Shown here in pieces: positions 55,728 to 64,000 of a DNA stretch of 64,000 nt. The notes under the pieces are model-generated. The model was not told the origin of the DNA. It did no database searches and was given only the letters and a program-made list of their open reading frames with translations. How positions within the stretch are numbered: position 1 is the stretch's first letter; every line of letters starts with the position of its first letter. A program made the position numbers and the translations under genes. Source of the stretch: UBA1926 sp002337215. Lineage in GTDB: Bacteria; Planctomycetota; Phycisphaerae; Phycisphaerales; UBA1924. Location of the stretch: assembly GCA_963973795.1 (NCBI GenBank), contig CAXBAF010000001.1:1-64000 (forward strand), written 5' to 3'.

Positions 55728-56684
55728 TCACGCCACGGATTTCACATCCGCGTTCAGCGGGCGGTAGCAGAACCCCTGCACGTGAGGCAGGGCCTCGAAG
55801 CAGTCGTTGGCGTTCCGGATGTTCTCGGAATGGCCGATGAACAGCGTCCCATCCCCGGCGAGCTGGTCGCCGAACATGCCGACCACGCGCTTCTTCATAT
55901 CGTCGTCAAAGTAGATCATCACGTTGCGGCAGAAGATCACGTCCCAGGTCCCGTGCCGCTTGGCGGCAAGCCGGTCCTTGAGGTTGTGGATCTCGAAGTT
56001 CACCATCGAGCGGATCTCGGGGGCCACGCTCCAGAGGCCGTCGTTCTCCTTGAAATAGCGGCTCTTGACCAGCTCCGGAGTGCTCCGCATCGCGTAGTTC
56101 GAGTACTCGCCCGTGTTCGCCACGCCCAGCGCACGCTCGGAGATGTCGGTGCCCAGGATCTCCACGGTCCAGTCCTCCAGCCGGGCGCCCAGCGCGCGGT
56201 GCAGGATGATCGCCAGCGTGAAGGGCTCCTCGCCCGTCGAGCACGCGGCCGACCAGATCCGCAGCCGCTTGCCGGTTTTCCGTGCTTCCATGATCTCCGG
56301 GAGGATCTCCCGCTCGAACACCGCCAGCTGCGGCTCGTTGCGGAAGAAGCTCGTCTCGTTGATCGTGATCCGGTTGAACATCTCCTGGAACTCGTCAGAC
56401 TGGTAGGGACCCATCGTCAGAAACGCGATGTACTGGTCGAAGTTGGCCAGCTCCAGCTCGGTGAGTCGGTGCCCCAGCCGCGATTCGACAATGTACTTCT
56501 TCGTCTCAGGGAAGTGAATCCCCGCGCGGTCGTAGATGATCTTTGCCAACGCCTTGAACTGGCTGTCGGACATGGCTCGCGTCGCGGTCGTCATCGGGTC
56601 CTCGCCTTGTGGTTCTGACACCGGAGCAGAAGGCCCAGCGCCGGTGTCGTTCGTGTTTTCTGATTCGAGTCTCTGCTCGTTCAT
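55728..56684 (-). CDS. cheR: CheR methyltransferase
   Basis: 318 aa from ATG 56684 (GGGGA upstream); ATGs at 56594 and 56573 are alternatives nearer the family start. N-terminal helical domain SDSQFKALAKIIYDRAGIHF and RLTELELANFDQYI, then the SAM-binding motif IWSAACSTGEEPFTLAIIL and WDVIFCRNVMIYFDDDMKKR. It methylates glutamates of chemoreceptors using S-adenosylmethionine. No CheB or chemoreceptor gene is adjacent. It lies between cheW and cheA on the same strand. Confidence 0.93.
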   Translation of the reverse strand: MNEQRLESENTNDTGAGPSAPVSEPQGEDPMTTATRAMSDSQFKALAKIIYDRAGIHFPETKKYIVESRLGHRLTELELANFDQYIAFLTMGPYQSDEFQEMFNRITINETSFFRNEPQLAVFEREILPEIMEARKTGKRLRIWSAACSTGEEPFTLAIILHRALGARLEDWTVEILGTDISERALGVANTGEYSNYAMRSTPELVKSRYFKENDGLWSVAPEIRSMVNFEIHNLKDRLAAKRHGTWDVIFCRNVMIYFDDDMKKRVVGMFGDQLAGDGTLFIGHSENIRNANDCFEALPHVQGFCYRPLNADVKSVA

Positions 56685-56724
56685 GTCGGTCCCCGCGGGG
56701 CCTCGGCCTGGTACGCCCCGCTGA

Positions 56725-57267
56725 TCAGGCGGCATCCACCGGGATCTCCAAGTCGTTGAGGCCGAGCTCGGCGAACAGCTTCTCGAGGTCCAGCACAATG
56801 AGCAGACGCCTCTCGAGCCTCGCGATCCCTCGGACGAATTCCGCATCAACGGTGCCCATCACCTCGGGGGTCGAGTCCACGACCGATGAGTCGATGCGCA
56901 GCACCTCGAGGACACGGTCCACGATGAAGCCCGTCTCGCGACCGCCGTACTCGAGCACGATGATGCGTGTCTGATCGCAGGATCCGGCGTCCGGGAAACC
57001 GAACTTCTTGCGGAGTTCGACAACCGGGACGATGTTGCCGCGCAGGTTGATCACCCCGGCGATCTCTTCGGTGCTCTTGGGCACCCGGGTGATTTCCATC
57101 AGCCGGGTGATCTCGCGGACGGCGTGGATATCGACAGCGAAGCACTCTCCCCCGAGCTCGAACGTCACGAGTTGCATCTGGTCCGCCGAGTCACGCGTTC
57201 CGGCTCCGGTCGCGGCTCCACCAGCGACGGGGCTCTCGTCCGGCGTGGTTGTCTCGCTGATGCCCAT
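56725..57267 (-). CDS. cheW: CheW coupling protein
   Basis: 180 aa. A 30-residue Thr/Ala/Gly-rich lead precedes the CheW domain: LVTFELGGECFAVDIHAVRE, IAGVINLRGNIVPVVELRKK, RIIVLEYGGRETGFIVDRV and LERRLLIVLDLEKLF. It couples chemoreceptors to CheA. First gene of the che operon, with no gene upstream on its strand before tRNA-Leu. Confidence 0.93.
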   Translation of the reverse strand: MGISETTTPDESPVAGGAATGAGTRDSADQMQLVTFELGGECFAVDIHAVREITRLMEITRVPKSTEEIAGVINLRGNIVPVVELRKKFGFPDAGSCDQTRIIVLEYGGRETGFIVDRVLEVLRIDSSVVDSTPEVMGTVDAEFVRGIARLERRLLIVLDLEKLFAELGLNDLEIPVDAA

Positions 57268-57514
57268 CGCGTGTCTCCGGCTGCCGGGCGGCCCGCGGGG
57301 TCTCCCGCCGAGGGTCGTCCGGGTGAACCGCCGGAACCGGGGTCGCCCGGCGCGGCGTTCCTACCACGGTCCATCGGGGTATCGGTCCCACGGATCGCCG
57401 CCTTCACTGGTTTCGAGGCGATCGTCCGATCTGTGCGCGAGGTCGCCCTGCCGCGTCAAGCCCACCGGCTGAGCACCGCTCGCGGGGGCAAGGGCGGGAC
57501 CCGTGCAGAATCAC

Positions 57515-57583
57515 AAAAACGGAGCAGGCGGCGATCGGTTCGGTATGCCGCCCTCTCGGGGACACCGTCGGATCGCCGCCTGC
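57515..57583 (-). terminator. Rho-independent terminator of tRNA-Leu
   Basis: Perfect 13-bp stem GCAGGCGGCGATC (57524-57536) and GATCGCCGCCTGC (57571-57583) with a 34-base loop (57537-57570). On the minus strand it is followed by TCCGTTTTTG. The stem starts 8 bases after the tRNA 3' end. Confidence 0.85.
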
Positions 57584-57590
57584 GGTTGAA

Positions 57591-57674
57591 TGCCCAGGAG
57601 AGGACTCGAACCTCCACCCGGTTTCCCGGACTACCACCTCAAGGTAGCGCGTCTGCCAATTCCGCCACCTGGGC
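57591..57674 (-). tRNA. tRNA-Leu (anticodon GAG)
   Basis: 84 bases on the minus strand. Acceptor stem GCCCAGG (57674-57668) pairs with CCTGGGC (57598-57592), discriminator A at 57591. D arm GCGGAATTGGCAGACGCG and anticodon stem CTACC/GGTAG close loop TTGAGGT with anticodon GAG (codon CTC). A long variable arm (TCCGGGAAACCGGG) marks a class II tRNA. The T arm is GGAGG-TTCGAGT-CCTCT, with one G-T pair. CCA is not encoded. Confidence 0.96.
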
Positions 57675-57981
57675 ATGCTGCGGCGGGATCATCCCCGTCG
57701 CGGTGGGTCGCAATGCTAGACCCGGAATCCACGCGAGTCACCACGCGCATCCGCACGACCTGTCACGGAGTCAGCGGCACGACCCGAGGGCGATCCCGTT
57801 TCGGGTGAGCGCCTCAGGGCGGCGTGGTTCTCAAGGCCGCCCCCAACCCGCTTTGGATGCGAAAATACCGGACCCAATGCGTCAAGCGGGAGACTCTGAA
57901 ACCGCCGGCGTCTAGTCTTGCTGTGTCCGCTGCGCACCCAGCCGCGGGCGAGTTCCAGAACGCTGCCGAGAGGACGATGAC
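57675..57981. other. Intergenic stretch, no supported gene
   Basis: 307 bp between tRNA-Leu (minus strand) and the next plus-strand gene. Only short unlikely frames are open. It must hold the promoters of both, but I see no clear consensus elements. Confidence 0.5.
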
Positions 57982-58440
57982 GTGACCCAAGACGAGTTGA
58001 TCACCACGCTCCGGAACGCCGCCGACGAGGCCGGCGTCTTCGAGTCCGTCGAGATCAAGGCGGGCACATTGATCTGTCACGCCGACGGGTCGGCCGAGCC
58101 CGCTGAGTACCGCATCGCGACCGAGGGGGGACGGCTCTGGGTCGCCCTCGTCACCGCGGACCGCTGGCTCAGCGAGTCGATCGAAGCCGAGCTCATGCAC
58201 ACCGGCGACAAGCTGGAAGAACTGCTCGAAGAAGAGATGGTGGATCTGGGCTACGAGGGCCCGATGCCGACATTCGAGCACTTCCGCAGCCCCGAAAAGC
58301 TCTTCACGTTCCGCACCGCGGTGTGCGACGAGATGACCGATTACACCCAGCCTCTGGCCGAGAAGGCCCGTCTCACGCTGCTGGGCTACGAGGCGTGTTT
58401 CCGTCAGCTCGGAGACATGTCAGAATCTGAAGACGACTGA
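57982..58440 (+). CDS. Uncharacterised protein, acidic
   Basis: 152 aa from GTG 57982 with GAGAGGA upstream. An acidic, soluble protein with TLICHADGSAEPAEYRI and LWVALVTADRWLSESIEAEL stretches; a beta-rich first half and helical second half. Ends DMSESEDD. I do not recognise a family. It precedes the glycosyltransferase gene by 84 bp on the same strand, and could be cotranscribed with it. Confidence 0.68.
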   Translation: MTQDELITTLRNAADEAGVFESVEIKAGTLICHADGSAEPAEYRIATEGGRLWVALVTADRWLSESIEAELMHTGDKLEELLEEEMVDLGYEGPMPTFEHFRSPEKLFTFRTAVCDEMTDYTQPLAEKARLTLLGYEACFRQLGDMSESEDD

Positions 58441-58524
58441 GGCGGTCGCCTCGCGGCGCGGGGCGGCTGGGCGGACGCCGAAAGAAACAGCCATCGGTCC
58501 GGTGGGGGGCCGAGGGGGAGCACG

Positions 58525-60063
58525 ATGCGGATCTTGATGCTTGGGTGGGAATTTCCGCCCTTCATGGCAGGCGGCTTGGGCACGGCGTGTTTCGGGCTCA
58601 CCCGCGCGCTCAAGCGCGCCGGGCACGAGGTCACCTTCATTCTGCCCAAGGCGGTGGGGCGGGGCGCGGCCGAGCATGTCGATCTGATCGGTCCCGACAG
58701 CGTCCGCTCGTTCGTGGGCGATGCGCCGCCGGACTCACCCCGAGAGGTCGCCCAGGCGCGCACGCTCCAGGACATGCCCAAGGCCCGCCGCGAGATCCTG
58801 CTCAAGACGATCGAAGAACAGTTCGCCGACGCGATCGAGATCACCCAAGACGGCGAGGGCGACCCCGAAGGCGTCCCGGTCATCCGCGTCACGGCGGGTT
58901 TCGACAGCCCCTACGGCGGGATCGCCGTGGGCTCGGGGAAGGCCGCCGAGCGGCTCACAACCTTGATCCGGGTCCTGCGAAGCAAGGGCATCGACATGCC
59001 CACCGACCCGGCGCACGAGATCGCGAGCGCCCTCGACGATCCGGCGTCGTTCCCGATGGCCGCTGGTGCCGCGCATGAACTGAGCGGGCTGCTCGACGCC
59101 GCGGACGATCTCTGCCGCAACGACGGCCCGTACGGCCAGGACCTGTTCGGCGACGCCGAGCGGTACGCCCGGATCGTCGGCGCGATTGCCCCGATGCTCG
59201 ATTTCGACCTGATCCATGCGCACGACTGGCTCGCCTACCCCGCCGGGATGGCGGCGCGGGCGGTTACGGGCAAGCCTCTGGTCTGCCAGGTCCACGCGAC
59301 CGAGTTCGACCGCTCGGGCGACGGCGGGATCAACCAGTACGTGTACGACATCGAGCGCGCGGGCACGCACAACGCCGACCGTGTCGTCGCCGTCAGCCGG
59401 CTCACCAAGGAGATCCTCATCCACCGCTACGGCGTGGACGGGGGCAAGATCGACGTGGTCTACAACGGCGTGGACGCCGAGGAGGCCCAGCCCCGCATGG
59501 GCGGCAAGATCGAGAAGGACGACAAGATCGTCCTCTTCCTGGGCCGCATCACGCTGCAGAAGGGCCCCGAGTACTTCATCCGTGCGGCGGCCCGCGTGCT
59601 CGAGAAAGTCGACAACGTCAAGTTCGTCGTCGCGGGCTCGGGCGACATGGCGGTCCGCATGATCGAGGAGGCCGCGAGCCTGGGCATCGGGCACAAGGTC
59701 CTGTTCACCGGGTTCCTGCGGGGCAAGGACGTGGACGATGTGTACCGCATGGCGGACTGCTACGTGATGCCCAGCGTGAGCGAGCCCTTCGGCATCGTCG
59801 CGCTCGAGGCGATCCAGCGGGACACGCCCACGATCATCAGCAAGCAGTCGGGGGTGTCCGAGGTTCTGAGCCATGCGCTCAAGGTGGACTTCTGGGACAT
59901 CAACGACATGGCCGATAAGATCGCCGCGGTTCTGCGATTCCCCCCGCTGAGCCAGACCCTCCGCGAGCACGGGCCGATGGAACTCCGCCGGCTGACCTGG
60001 GCGGACTCGGCCCGCAAGGCCGTCGCGTCATACGGGCGTGCGATCGCGTCCAACGCGGATTGA
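58525..60063 (+). CDS. Glycosyltransferase family 4 (starch/glycogen-synthase-like N-terminus)
   Basis: 512 aa. N-terminal Rossmann domain with MLGWEFPPFMAGGLGTACFG, resembling the KxGGL motif of glycogen synthases, interrupted by about 130 residues of variable helical sequence (about 60-190). The GT-B C-terminal domain is clear: VVYNGVDAEEAQPR, IVLFLGRITLQKGPEYFIR, FVVAGSGDMAV and SVSEPFGIVALEAI, with the E-x7-E catalytic motif. It transfers a sugar from a nucleotide donor; donor and acceptor cannot be read. Followed by a strong terminator. Confidence 0.87.
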   Translation: MRILMLGWEFPPFMAGGLGTACFGLTRALKRAGHEVTFILPKAVGRGAAEHVDLIGPDSVRSFVGDAPPDSPREVAQARTLQDMPKARREILLKTIEEQFADAIEITQDGEGDPEGVPVIRVTAGFDSPYGGIAVGSGKAAERLTTLIRVLRSKGIDMPTDPAHEIASALDDPASFPMAAGAAHELSGLLDAADDLCRNDGPYGQDLFGDAERYARIVGAIAPMLDFDLIHAHDWLAYPAGMAARAVTGKPLVCQVHATEFDRSGDGGINQYVYDIERAGTHNADRVVAVSRLTKEILIHRYGVDGGKIDVVYNGVDAEEAQPRMGGKIEKDDKIVLFLGRITLQKGPEYFIRAAARVLEKVDNVKFVVAGSGDMAVRMIEEAASLGIGHKVLFTGFLRGKDVDDVYRMADCYVMPSVSEPFGIVALEAIQRDTPTIISKQSGVSEVLSHALKVDFWDINDMADKIAAVLRFPPLSQTLREHGPMELRRLTWADSARKAVASYGRAIASNAD

Positions 60064-60103
60064 GCCGACGCGAGCATTCCCGAGTGATGACAACCAGCGC
60101 ACA

Positions 60104-60133
60104 AAAGAGGCCCCTCGCGTGAGGGGCCTCTTT
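60104..60133. terminator. Bidirectional Rho-independent terminator
   Basis: Perfect 13-bp stem AAAGAGGCCCCTC (60104-60116) and GAGGGGCCTCTTT (60121-60133), loop GCGT, with A/T runs on both sides, between convergent genes. Confidence 0.93.
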
Positions 60134-60162
60134 CTGTTCTTCATCGTGGCTCGGCAGCCGAA

Positions 60163-60855
60163 TCAGTCGCTGTCGGACTCTTCCGATTGGCTGTCGGTCT
60201 CGCTCGGCTCGTCGCCTGTGCCGCTCGCCGCGTCCGCCGGTTCGGGCGGCACGGGGATCGAGAGCCGATCCCGCAGCCGGTCGGTCAGGTCGTCGCCCTC
60301 CGGCGAGATCACGACCGACCTCGCCAGGATCTCCTGGGTGACCGTCGCGAGGTTGCCCCGCTCGACGATCTCACCCGACTGTCGGCTGACATACAGATGC
60401 GAGTAGCCGAGCCCCTCGGCGAGCGCCGCGGCGTTCTCGTGCAGCGTTTCGTACGCCTCGGCGGCCTGCTCGGCGTTGAACTGGTCGAACGCGATCGTCG
60501 CGTCCCGGCTCAGCTGCTGGAACTCGTAGCCGGACTGCTGGTACTGCTGCTGGAGTTGCCGGAAGTTGGGGTCGGCCGGGGTGAGCATCTGAATCTCGGT
60601 CTCGATCCGCTGGAGGCGCTGCCGCACGGCCTCGATCCGCGACTCCCATTCTGTGCGGAACGCGTCCCGCCCGGGCTTGTAATCCTCGGTCTGGAGCTGG
60701 TCTTCGAGGAGCGTCAGCAGATCGACCGTCGCGATCCGGTTGTCGCTCGAAGGCTGTGCGGCACGCGTGCCGAACACGCTCGGGGTCATCAGCACCGTGA
60801 CCGCGACGGCGGCAACGACAGCGAGGGAGATGGCGGGAAAACTGTTGCGAGGCAT
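60163..60855 (-). CDS. OmpH/Skp-like periplasmic chaperone candidate
   Basis: 230 aa from ATG 60855 (GGAG upstream; ten more residues in the longer frame). Signal-like hydrophobic segment (LAVVAAVAVTVLM), then RIATVDLLTLLEDQLQ and a long helical pair (VRQRLQRIETEIQML, QLQQQYQQSGYEFQQL), then LGYSHLYVSRQSGEIVERG. The arrangement resembles Skp/OmpH: short strand, two tentacle helices, return strand. A Pro/Ser/Glu-rich tail follows. Such proteins hold outer-membrane proteins in the periplasm. No bamA or lpxD is nearby, so the assignment is cautious. Confidence 0.65.
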   Translation of the reverse strand: MPRNSFPAISLAVVAAVAVTVLMTPSVFGTRAAQPSSDNRIATVDLLTLLEDQLQTEDYKPGRDAFRTEWESRIEAVRQRLQRIETEIQMLTPADPNFRQLQQQYQQSGYEFQQLSRDATIAFDQFNAEQAAEAYETLHENAAALAEGLGYSHLYVSRQSGEIVERGNLATVTQEILARSVVISPEGDDLTDRLRDRLSIPVPPEPADAASGTGDEPSETDSQSEESDSD

Positions 60856-61028
60856 CGGGGCTCCGATCGGTTCTGGTCGCCGCATTGCTACCTGGGCGAT
60901 GGAGGTTTGCGGTGTGCACGCGAGGGCACGAGGCTGTCCGGCCTCAGCAGAGACCCCCGCCGAGCGACTCTAGGGGATCGCCGGGGCGTGTCGCACCGCG
61001 ATCGCGCATTTCTCGTGATCCGCCAAAC

Positions 61029-62018
61029 TCAGTCCGAACCCATGATCGAGGCTGTTGAGATGATGTAAAGGTTGCTTCCCGAGGCGGCGGCATCGGAATT
61101 CGTGGGCCGATCGCTCCCGAAGAGAAGGTAGCGCCCGTCGGCAGTCAGCGAGGGCGTGCCCTCGCCGAACCGGGTGTTGATGACGTCGATCGGCTCGGGT
61201 TCCGACCAGGCGCCGTGCTTGTCCTTGCGTGACAGATACAGGTCTGTGTCGCGTCCGGTCCGCGAACGTCCCTCGATCACGGCGAACGTCGCCTCGGGGT
61301 TGAGCGCGAGGTAGCCCACGAACGTCGAGGCCGAGGGATCGGGCAATTCGGGTGCTTCGAGAACAACCCCTGGCTCGGCGGGATCGATCCGGTAGTGCCG
61401 GCCTCCGCGAAACGGCGGGCGGAAGCTATAAAAATAGAGCGTGCCGTCCGCGTCGAGGATCGGACCGAACTCGTCGACCTCCGCGGTGCTGTCGCCGGGG
61501 TTGTTGCGTGATGCGGCTCGCAGCAGCAAGGGGGCGCTCCACGGCGCGTCGGTGGTTTCGCGCGTCGCGGTCCACAGGTTGATCGATTCGGCCGCGAGCT
61601 TGTCGGTGGGTTTCCGCGAATCGAACACGATCGTGCGTGCATCCTGGCTCAGCGCGGGTCCCGCGTCGCGGAACCCCGTCGAGAACGGCGCAACCGTCGG
61701 CTCGGTCCACGCCCCGTCGCGGAAGCGCGATGTGTAGATGCGGTAATCGAACATGCCCGGCGTGCGTCGCATGAAATAGATCTCGCCGCGAGTCGCGTCG
61801 AGCGTCGGGCTGTACTCGCTCATCGTGCTCGACAGCACACCCGGCGCGATGAGCAAAGGGCGCTCGGCATCCGGGGCGTACGCCTCGTCGGCAGGCTGTG
61901 CGTGCGAGGGCAAACCCGCGAGGGCGGATGCGATGACGCTCATGAAGAAACGGTACGCGGAATTCGGCCGCGCGAACGCGTCGGTGCACGATGTTTGATT
62001 CATCATGGGGATGCTCAC
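61029..62018 (-). CDS. Exported PD40 beta-propeller protein
   Basis: 329 aa from GTG 62018 (ATGs at 62006 and 62003 are alternatives). A signal-like segment (FFMSVIASALAGLPSHAQ) leads into PD40/TolB-like blades: YSPTLDATRGEIYFMRRTPG, GPALSQDARTIVFDSRKPTD, GPILDADGTLYFYSFRPPF, PSLTADGRYLLFGSDRPT. Likely a periplasmic or surface binding protein; ligand unknown. No lipobox. Confidence 0.78.
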   Translation of the reverse strand: MSIPMMNQTSCTDAFARPNSAYRFFMSVIASALAGLPSHAQPADEAYAPDAERPLLIAPGVLSSTMSEYSPTLDATRGEIYFMRRTPGMFDYRIYTSRFRDGAWTEPTVAPFSTGFRDAGPALSQDARTIVFDSRKPTDKLAAESINLWTATRETTDAPWSAPLLLRAASRNNPGDSTAEVDEFGPILDADGTLYFYSFRPPFRGGRHYRIDPAEPGVVLEAPELPDPSASTFVGYLALNPEATFAVIEGRSRTGRDTDLYLSRKDKHGAWSEPEPIDVINTRFGEGTPSLTADGRYLLFGSDRPTNSDAAASGSNLYIISTASIMGSD

Positions 62019-62115
62019 TTTCGGCTGTGGTTCCGACGGGCGGTTTCGCCGGGATGCGATCGGAGGATGCCGGCGCGCGAGAAAGATAAAGCCTGCTTGG
62101 AAATAGGGGATGCGG

Positions 62116-62976
62116 TCAGTCGACGGAGGCCGGGCTCTCGGGCGGATCGGTGTTCGACCGGTGCTCGCTGAGCCACGCGAGATAGCGGCGCAGGATCGCC
62201 TGCTCGATCCGGCCTTTCCGCCGGGCGGGCACCGGGACCCGCGCGAGCATCACGATCTGGTCCTTGGATTCCATTCGCAGCGTCACGCGGGGTTCGACGC
62301 TCAGCGGATCGAGCCCCTCCTTGCGCACCGTGTGCTCGATGTGCTCCTGGGCTTCCCGCATGAAGGACGAGCACTCGGTCCGGGCCGCGTCGAGCAGGGC
62401 ACGTTCGCACTGGATCCAGTCGTCGTCGGCGCCGAGCGGGACGCTGAACGCGTGGAGCATGTACTCGTCGAGGAATGTCTCGTTGAGCACCGGGGTCGTG
62501 AGCAGCACGCTGTTGGGGATGACGATTGTCCGCCCGGTGTGCTGATGGATGTTGGTCCCGGGCCCGACCTCAAGGATGGTCGTGGTCAGAAGCGTCTGAT
62601 CGACGACATCGCCCCGGAAAGAACCGATCTCGATCCGGTCGCCGATCTGGAACGACTTGCCACTCGCGCGGAGCAGCGTCCCGCTCACGCACATGATCAG
62701 TTCCTTGGTCGCGATCACGATCGCCGCGGCGATCGCGACGACCGAGAGCGCGAACGTCTTGAGCTCAGCCCCCCAGATCAGCAGGAGCCCGAGGACGATC
62801 AAGAGCAACGTGACAAGCCGGACCTGCGCCGACCACCGTCTCCGCATGTCCTTGGACATCCCCTCCGCCGACCGGATCCGGCGGATGGCGATCACGCGCG
62901 TCAGCAGCACCAGCGCAATGAGCACAGCGGTGCGGACAATCTGTGGGAAATGGATCGAGTCGAAGATGGCGGGCAT
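62116..62976 (-). CDS. Small-conductance mechanosensitive channel (MscS family)
   Basis: 286 aa from ATG 62976. Three membrane helices: FPQIVRTAVLIALVLL, QVRLVTLLLIVLGLLLIWG and TM3 VVAIAAAIVIATKELIMCVS. MscS beta domain with FQIGDRIEIGSFRGDVVDQT and RTIVIPNSVLLTTPVLN; the C-terminal alpha/beta domain ends in KGRIEQAILRRYLAWL. It opens under membrane tension to release solutes during osmotic downshock. Normal length. Confidence 0.93.
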   Translation of the reverse strand: MPAIFDSIHFPQIVRTAVLIALVLLTRVIAIRRIRSAEGMSKDMRRRWSAQVRLVTLLLIVLGLLLIWGAELKTFALSVVAIAAAIVIATKELIMCVSGTLLRASGKSFQIGDRIEIGSFRGDVVDQTLLTTTILEVGPGTNIHQHTGRTIVIPNSVLLTTPVLNETFLDEYMLHAFSVPLGADDDWIQCERALLDAARTECSSFMREAQEHIEHTVRKEGLDPLSVEPRVTLRMESKDQIVMLARVPVPARRKGRIEQAILRRYLAWLSEHRSNTDPPESPASVD

Positions 62977-63104
62977 GGGTGGCAGAGTGTACGGAGGGGC
63001 GAGCCCCGCCCGGCGAGGGGAGCGACCATTGGTCGCTAGGATTGTCCGGTTCGTCTCGGTGTAACCCGAGCGCACCGGCGGCATCCCATGGGGAGAGGGC
63101 TCAG

Positions 63105-64000
63105 ATGGACAACATCACCAACCGAGGATTCGCCGACCGACTGGCCCCCGTCATCGTCGGGTATTCCGCAGGCGTTCAGGGGGGGGACGCCGTGGCGATC
63201 CACGCCGACCCCGTGGCGATGCCGCTGATCGAGGCGCTCACCGAGTCCGTCCTCGACGCTGGGGGGGATCCCTACTGGGTCCCCCGGAGCGAGGCGTGCG
63301 AGCAGATCCTGCTGGAGAACGGAACCGACGAGCAGCTCGCGTTCCTGTGCCCCATCGACCAGACGATGATGGAAACCGCGGACGTGCGCATCACGCTCTG
63401 GGCGGAGGTGAACACGAGAGCGGGGGCGTCGGTCGATCCGAGCCGGACGGCCGCGCGCATGCGTGCCAAACGACCGCTCATGGAAACGCTCATGCGCCGG
63501 TTCAACGCCGGGGAGTTGCGCTGGTGCGGGACGCTCTACCCGACCCAGGCGTCCGCGCAGGACGCCCAGATGAGCCTGCGGCAATACACCGACTTCGTCG
63601 CGCGGGCCGGCAAGCTGCACCTGCCCGATCCAGTTGCTGCGTGGCGCGAGGTCCACGACCGCCAGGAACGGCTCCGCGAGTGGCTCCAAGGCAGGCAGGA
63701 GATCCGGATCACCGTCCCGCCGCACGCCGGGGCCGACGGCCGCGAGCACGACGGGACCGATCTCCGCGTTGATGTGAGCGGGGGCACCTGGATCAACTGC
63801 CACGGCAAGGAGAACTTCCCCGACGGCGAGGTCTTCACAGGCCCGACCAGCGCCGAAGGGCATGTCAACTACACCTATCCCGCCGTCCACGATGGGCAGG
63901 GCGCCGAAGGCGTTCGGCTCGCGTTCAAGGACGGCAAGGCAGTTGGGGCCTCGGCCCGCGTCGCGCAGGACTTCCTGATCGGGCTGCTCGACCAGGATGA
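63105..64000 (+). CDS. M29-family aminopeptidase, 3' end outside the window
   Basis: 298 codons visible, then the window ends in open frame. ATG 63105 is preceded by GGGGAGAGG. The translation begins MDNITNRGFADRLAPVIVGY and contains GQEIRI-like RQEIRITVPPHAG, then CHGKENFPDGEVFTGPTSAE followed by GHVNYTYPAVHDGQ, where NFPDGEVFTGP contains the metal-binding Glu of M29 (AmpS/PepS/thermophilic) aminopeptidases. It would remove N-terminal residues from peptides in the cytoplasm using two metal ions. The remaining ligands lie beyond the window. Confidence 0.9.
   Translation, partial: MDNITNRGFADRLAPVIVGYSAGVQGGDAVAIHADPVAMPLIEALTESVLDAGGDPYWVPRSEACEQILLENGTDEQLAFLCPIDQTMMETADVRITLWAEVNTRAGASVDPSRTAARMRAKRPLMETLMRRFNAGELRWCGTLYPTQASAQDAQMSLRQYTDFVARAGKLHLPDPVAAWREVHDRQERLREWLQGRQEIRITVPPHAGADGREHDGTDLRVDVSGGTWINCHGKENFPDGEVFTGPTSAEGHVNYTYPAVHDGQGAEGVRLAFKDGKAVGASARVAQDFLIGLLDQD

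Overview
The window is high-GC DNA from a bacterium that looks like a member of the Planctomycetota, most likely class Phycisphaerae. The lineage call is an inference from gene content. The signs are GC-type dockerin tails on secreted proteins, a PEP-CTERM-like exported protein, a prepilin-like protein of the kind amplified in that phylum, many family-specific lipoproteins, and a complex I gene set split between loci. I see no prophage, insertion sequence, CRISPR array or plasmid gene.

Layout. 1-2506: 3' part of a tRNA-Glu, then a two-subunit sodium:solute symporter. 2534-6903: an RND efflux pair (adaptor then pump, minus strand). 7183-9216: an isolated nuoC and two uncharacterised genes. 9743-13366: a beta-propeller lipoprotein, a CsgG/GNA1162-like lipoprotein and a XerC/D recombinase. 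13515-16071: a hybrid histidine kinase and a four-helix-bundle protein. 16277-29421: a mosaic region with a prepilin-like gene, an uncharacterised lipoprotein, a PEP-CTERM-like protein, ffh, two secreted dockerin proteins (one with CotH and lamin-tail domains), a Tat-exported flavoprotein and a TrkA-type potassium channel. Two chimeric gene scars sit inside it: the 5' end of ffh joined to the 3' end of the prepilin gene, and the 5' part of a channel paralogue joined in frame to the 3' end of ffh. 29560-33203: an M1 metallopeptidase, then pgsA and pgpA (phosphatidylglycerol synthesis) separated by a cluster of hairpins. 33435-40613: nuoJ-K-L-M-N, the membrane arm of complex I. 40693-46201: a small unknown gene, a TMEM175-like channel, an ABC peptide-transporter pair lacking its other subunits, and an exported helical protein. 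46332-50347: a plant-type ferredoxin-NADP reductase and two exported uncharacterised proteins. 50775-57267: a chemotaxis-like operon cheW-cheR-cheA-cheX-cheY-fapA (minus strand). 57591-64000: tRNA-Leu with a strong terminator, a small unknown gene, a GT4 glycosyltransferase, a Skp/OmpH-like protein, a beta-propeller protein, an MscS channel and the start of an M29 aminopeptidase.

Genes that work together: the two symporter subunits; the RND adaptor and pump (the outer-membrane channel must be elsewhere); PgsA and PgpA, which make and dephosphorylate phosphatidylglycerol phosphate; NuoJKLMN with the distant NuoC; and CheW/R/A/X/Y. The most unusual content is the pair of chimeric scars around ffh. 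Both have the geometry expected of tandem-duplication junctions, but the detailed divergence suggests a more complicated history. Many starts were moved from the longest open frame to an internal start with a ribosome binding site or signal peptide; this is stated where done.
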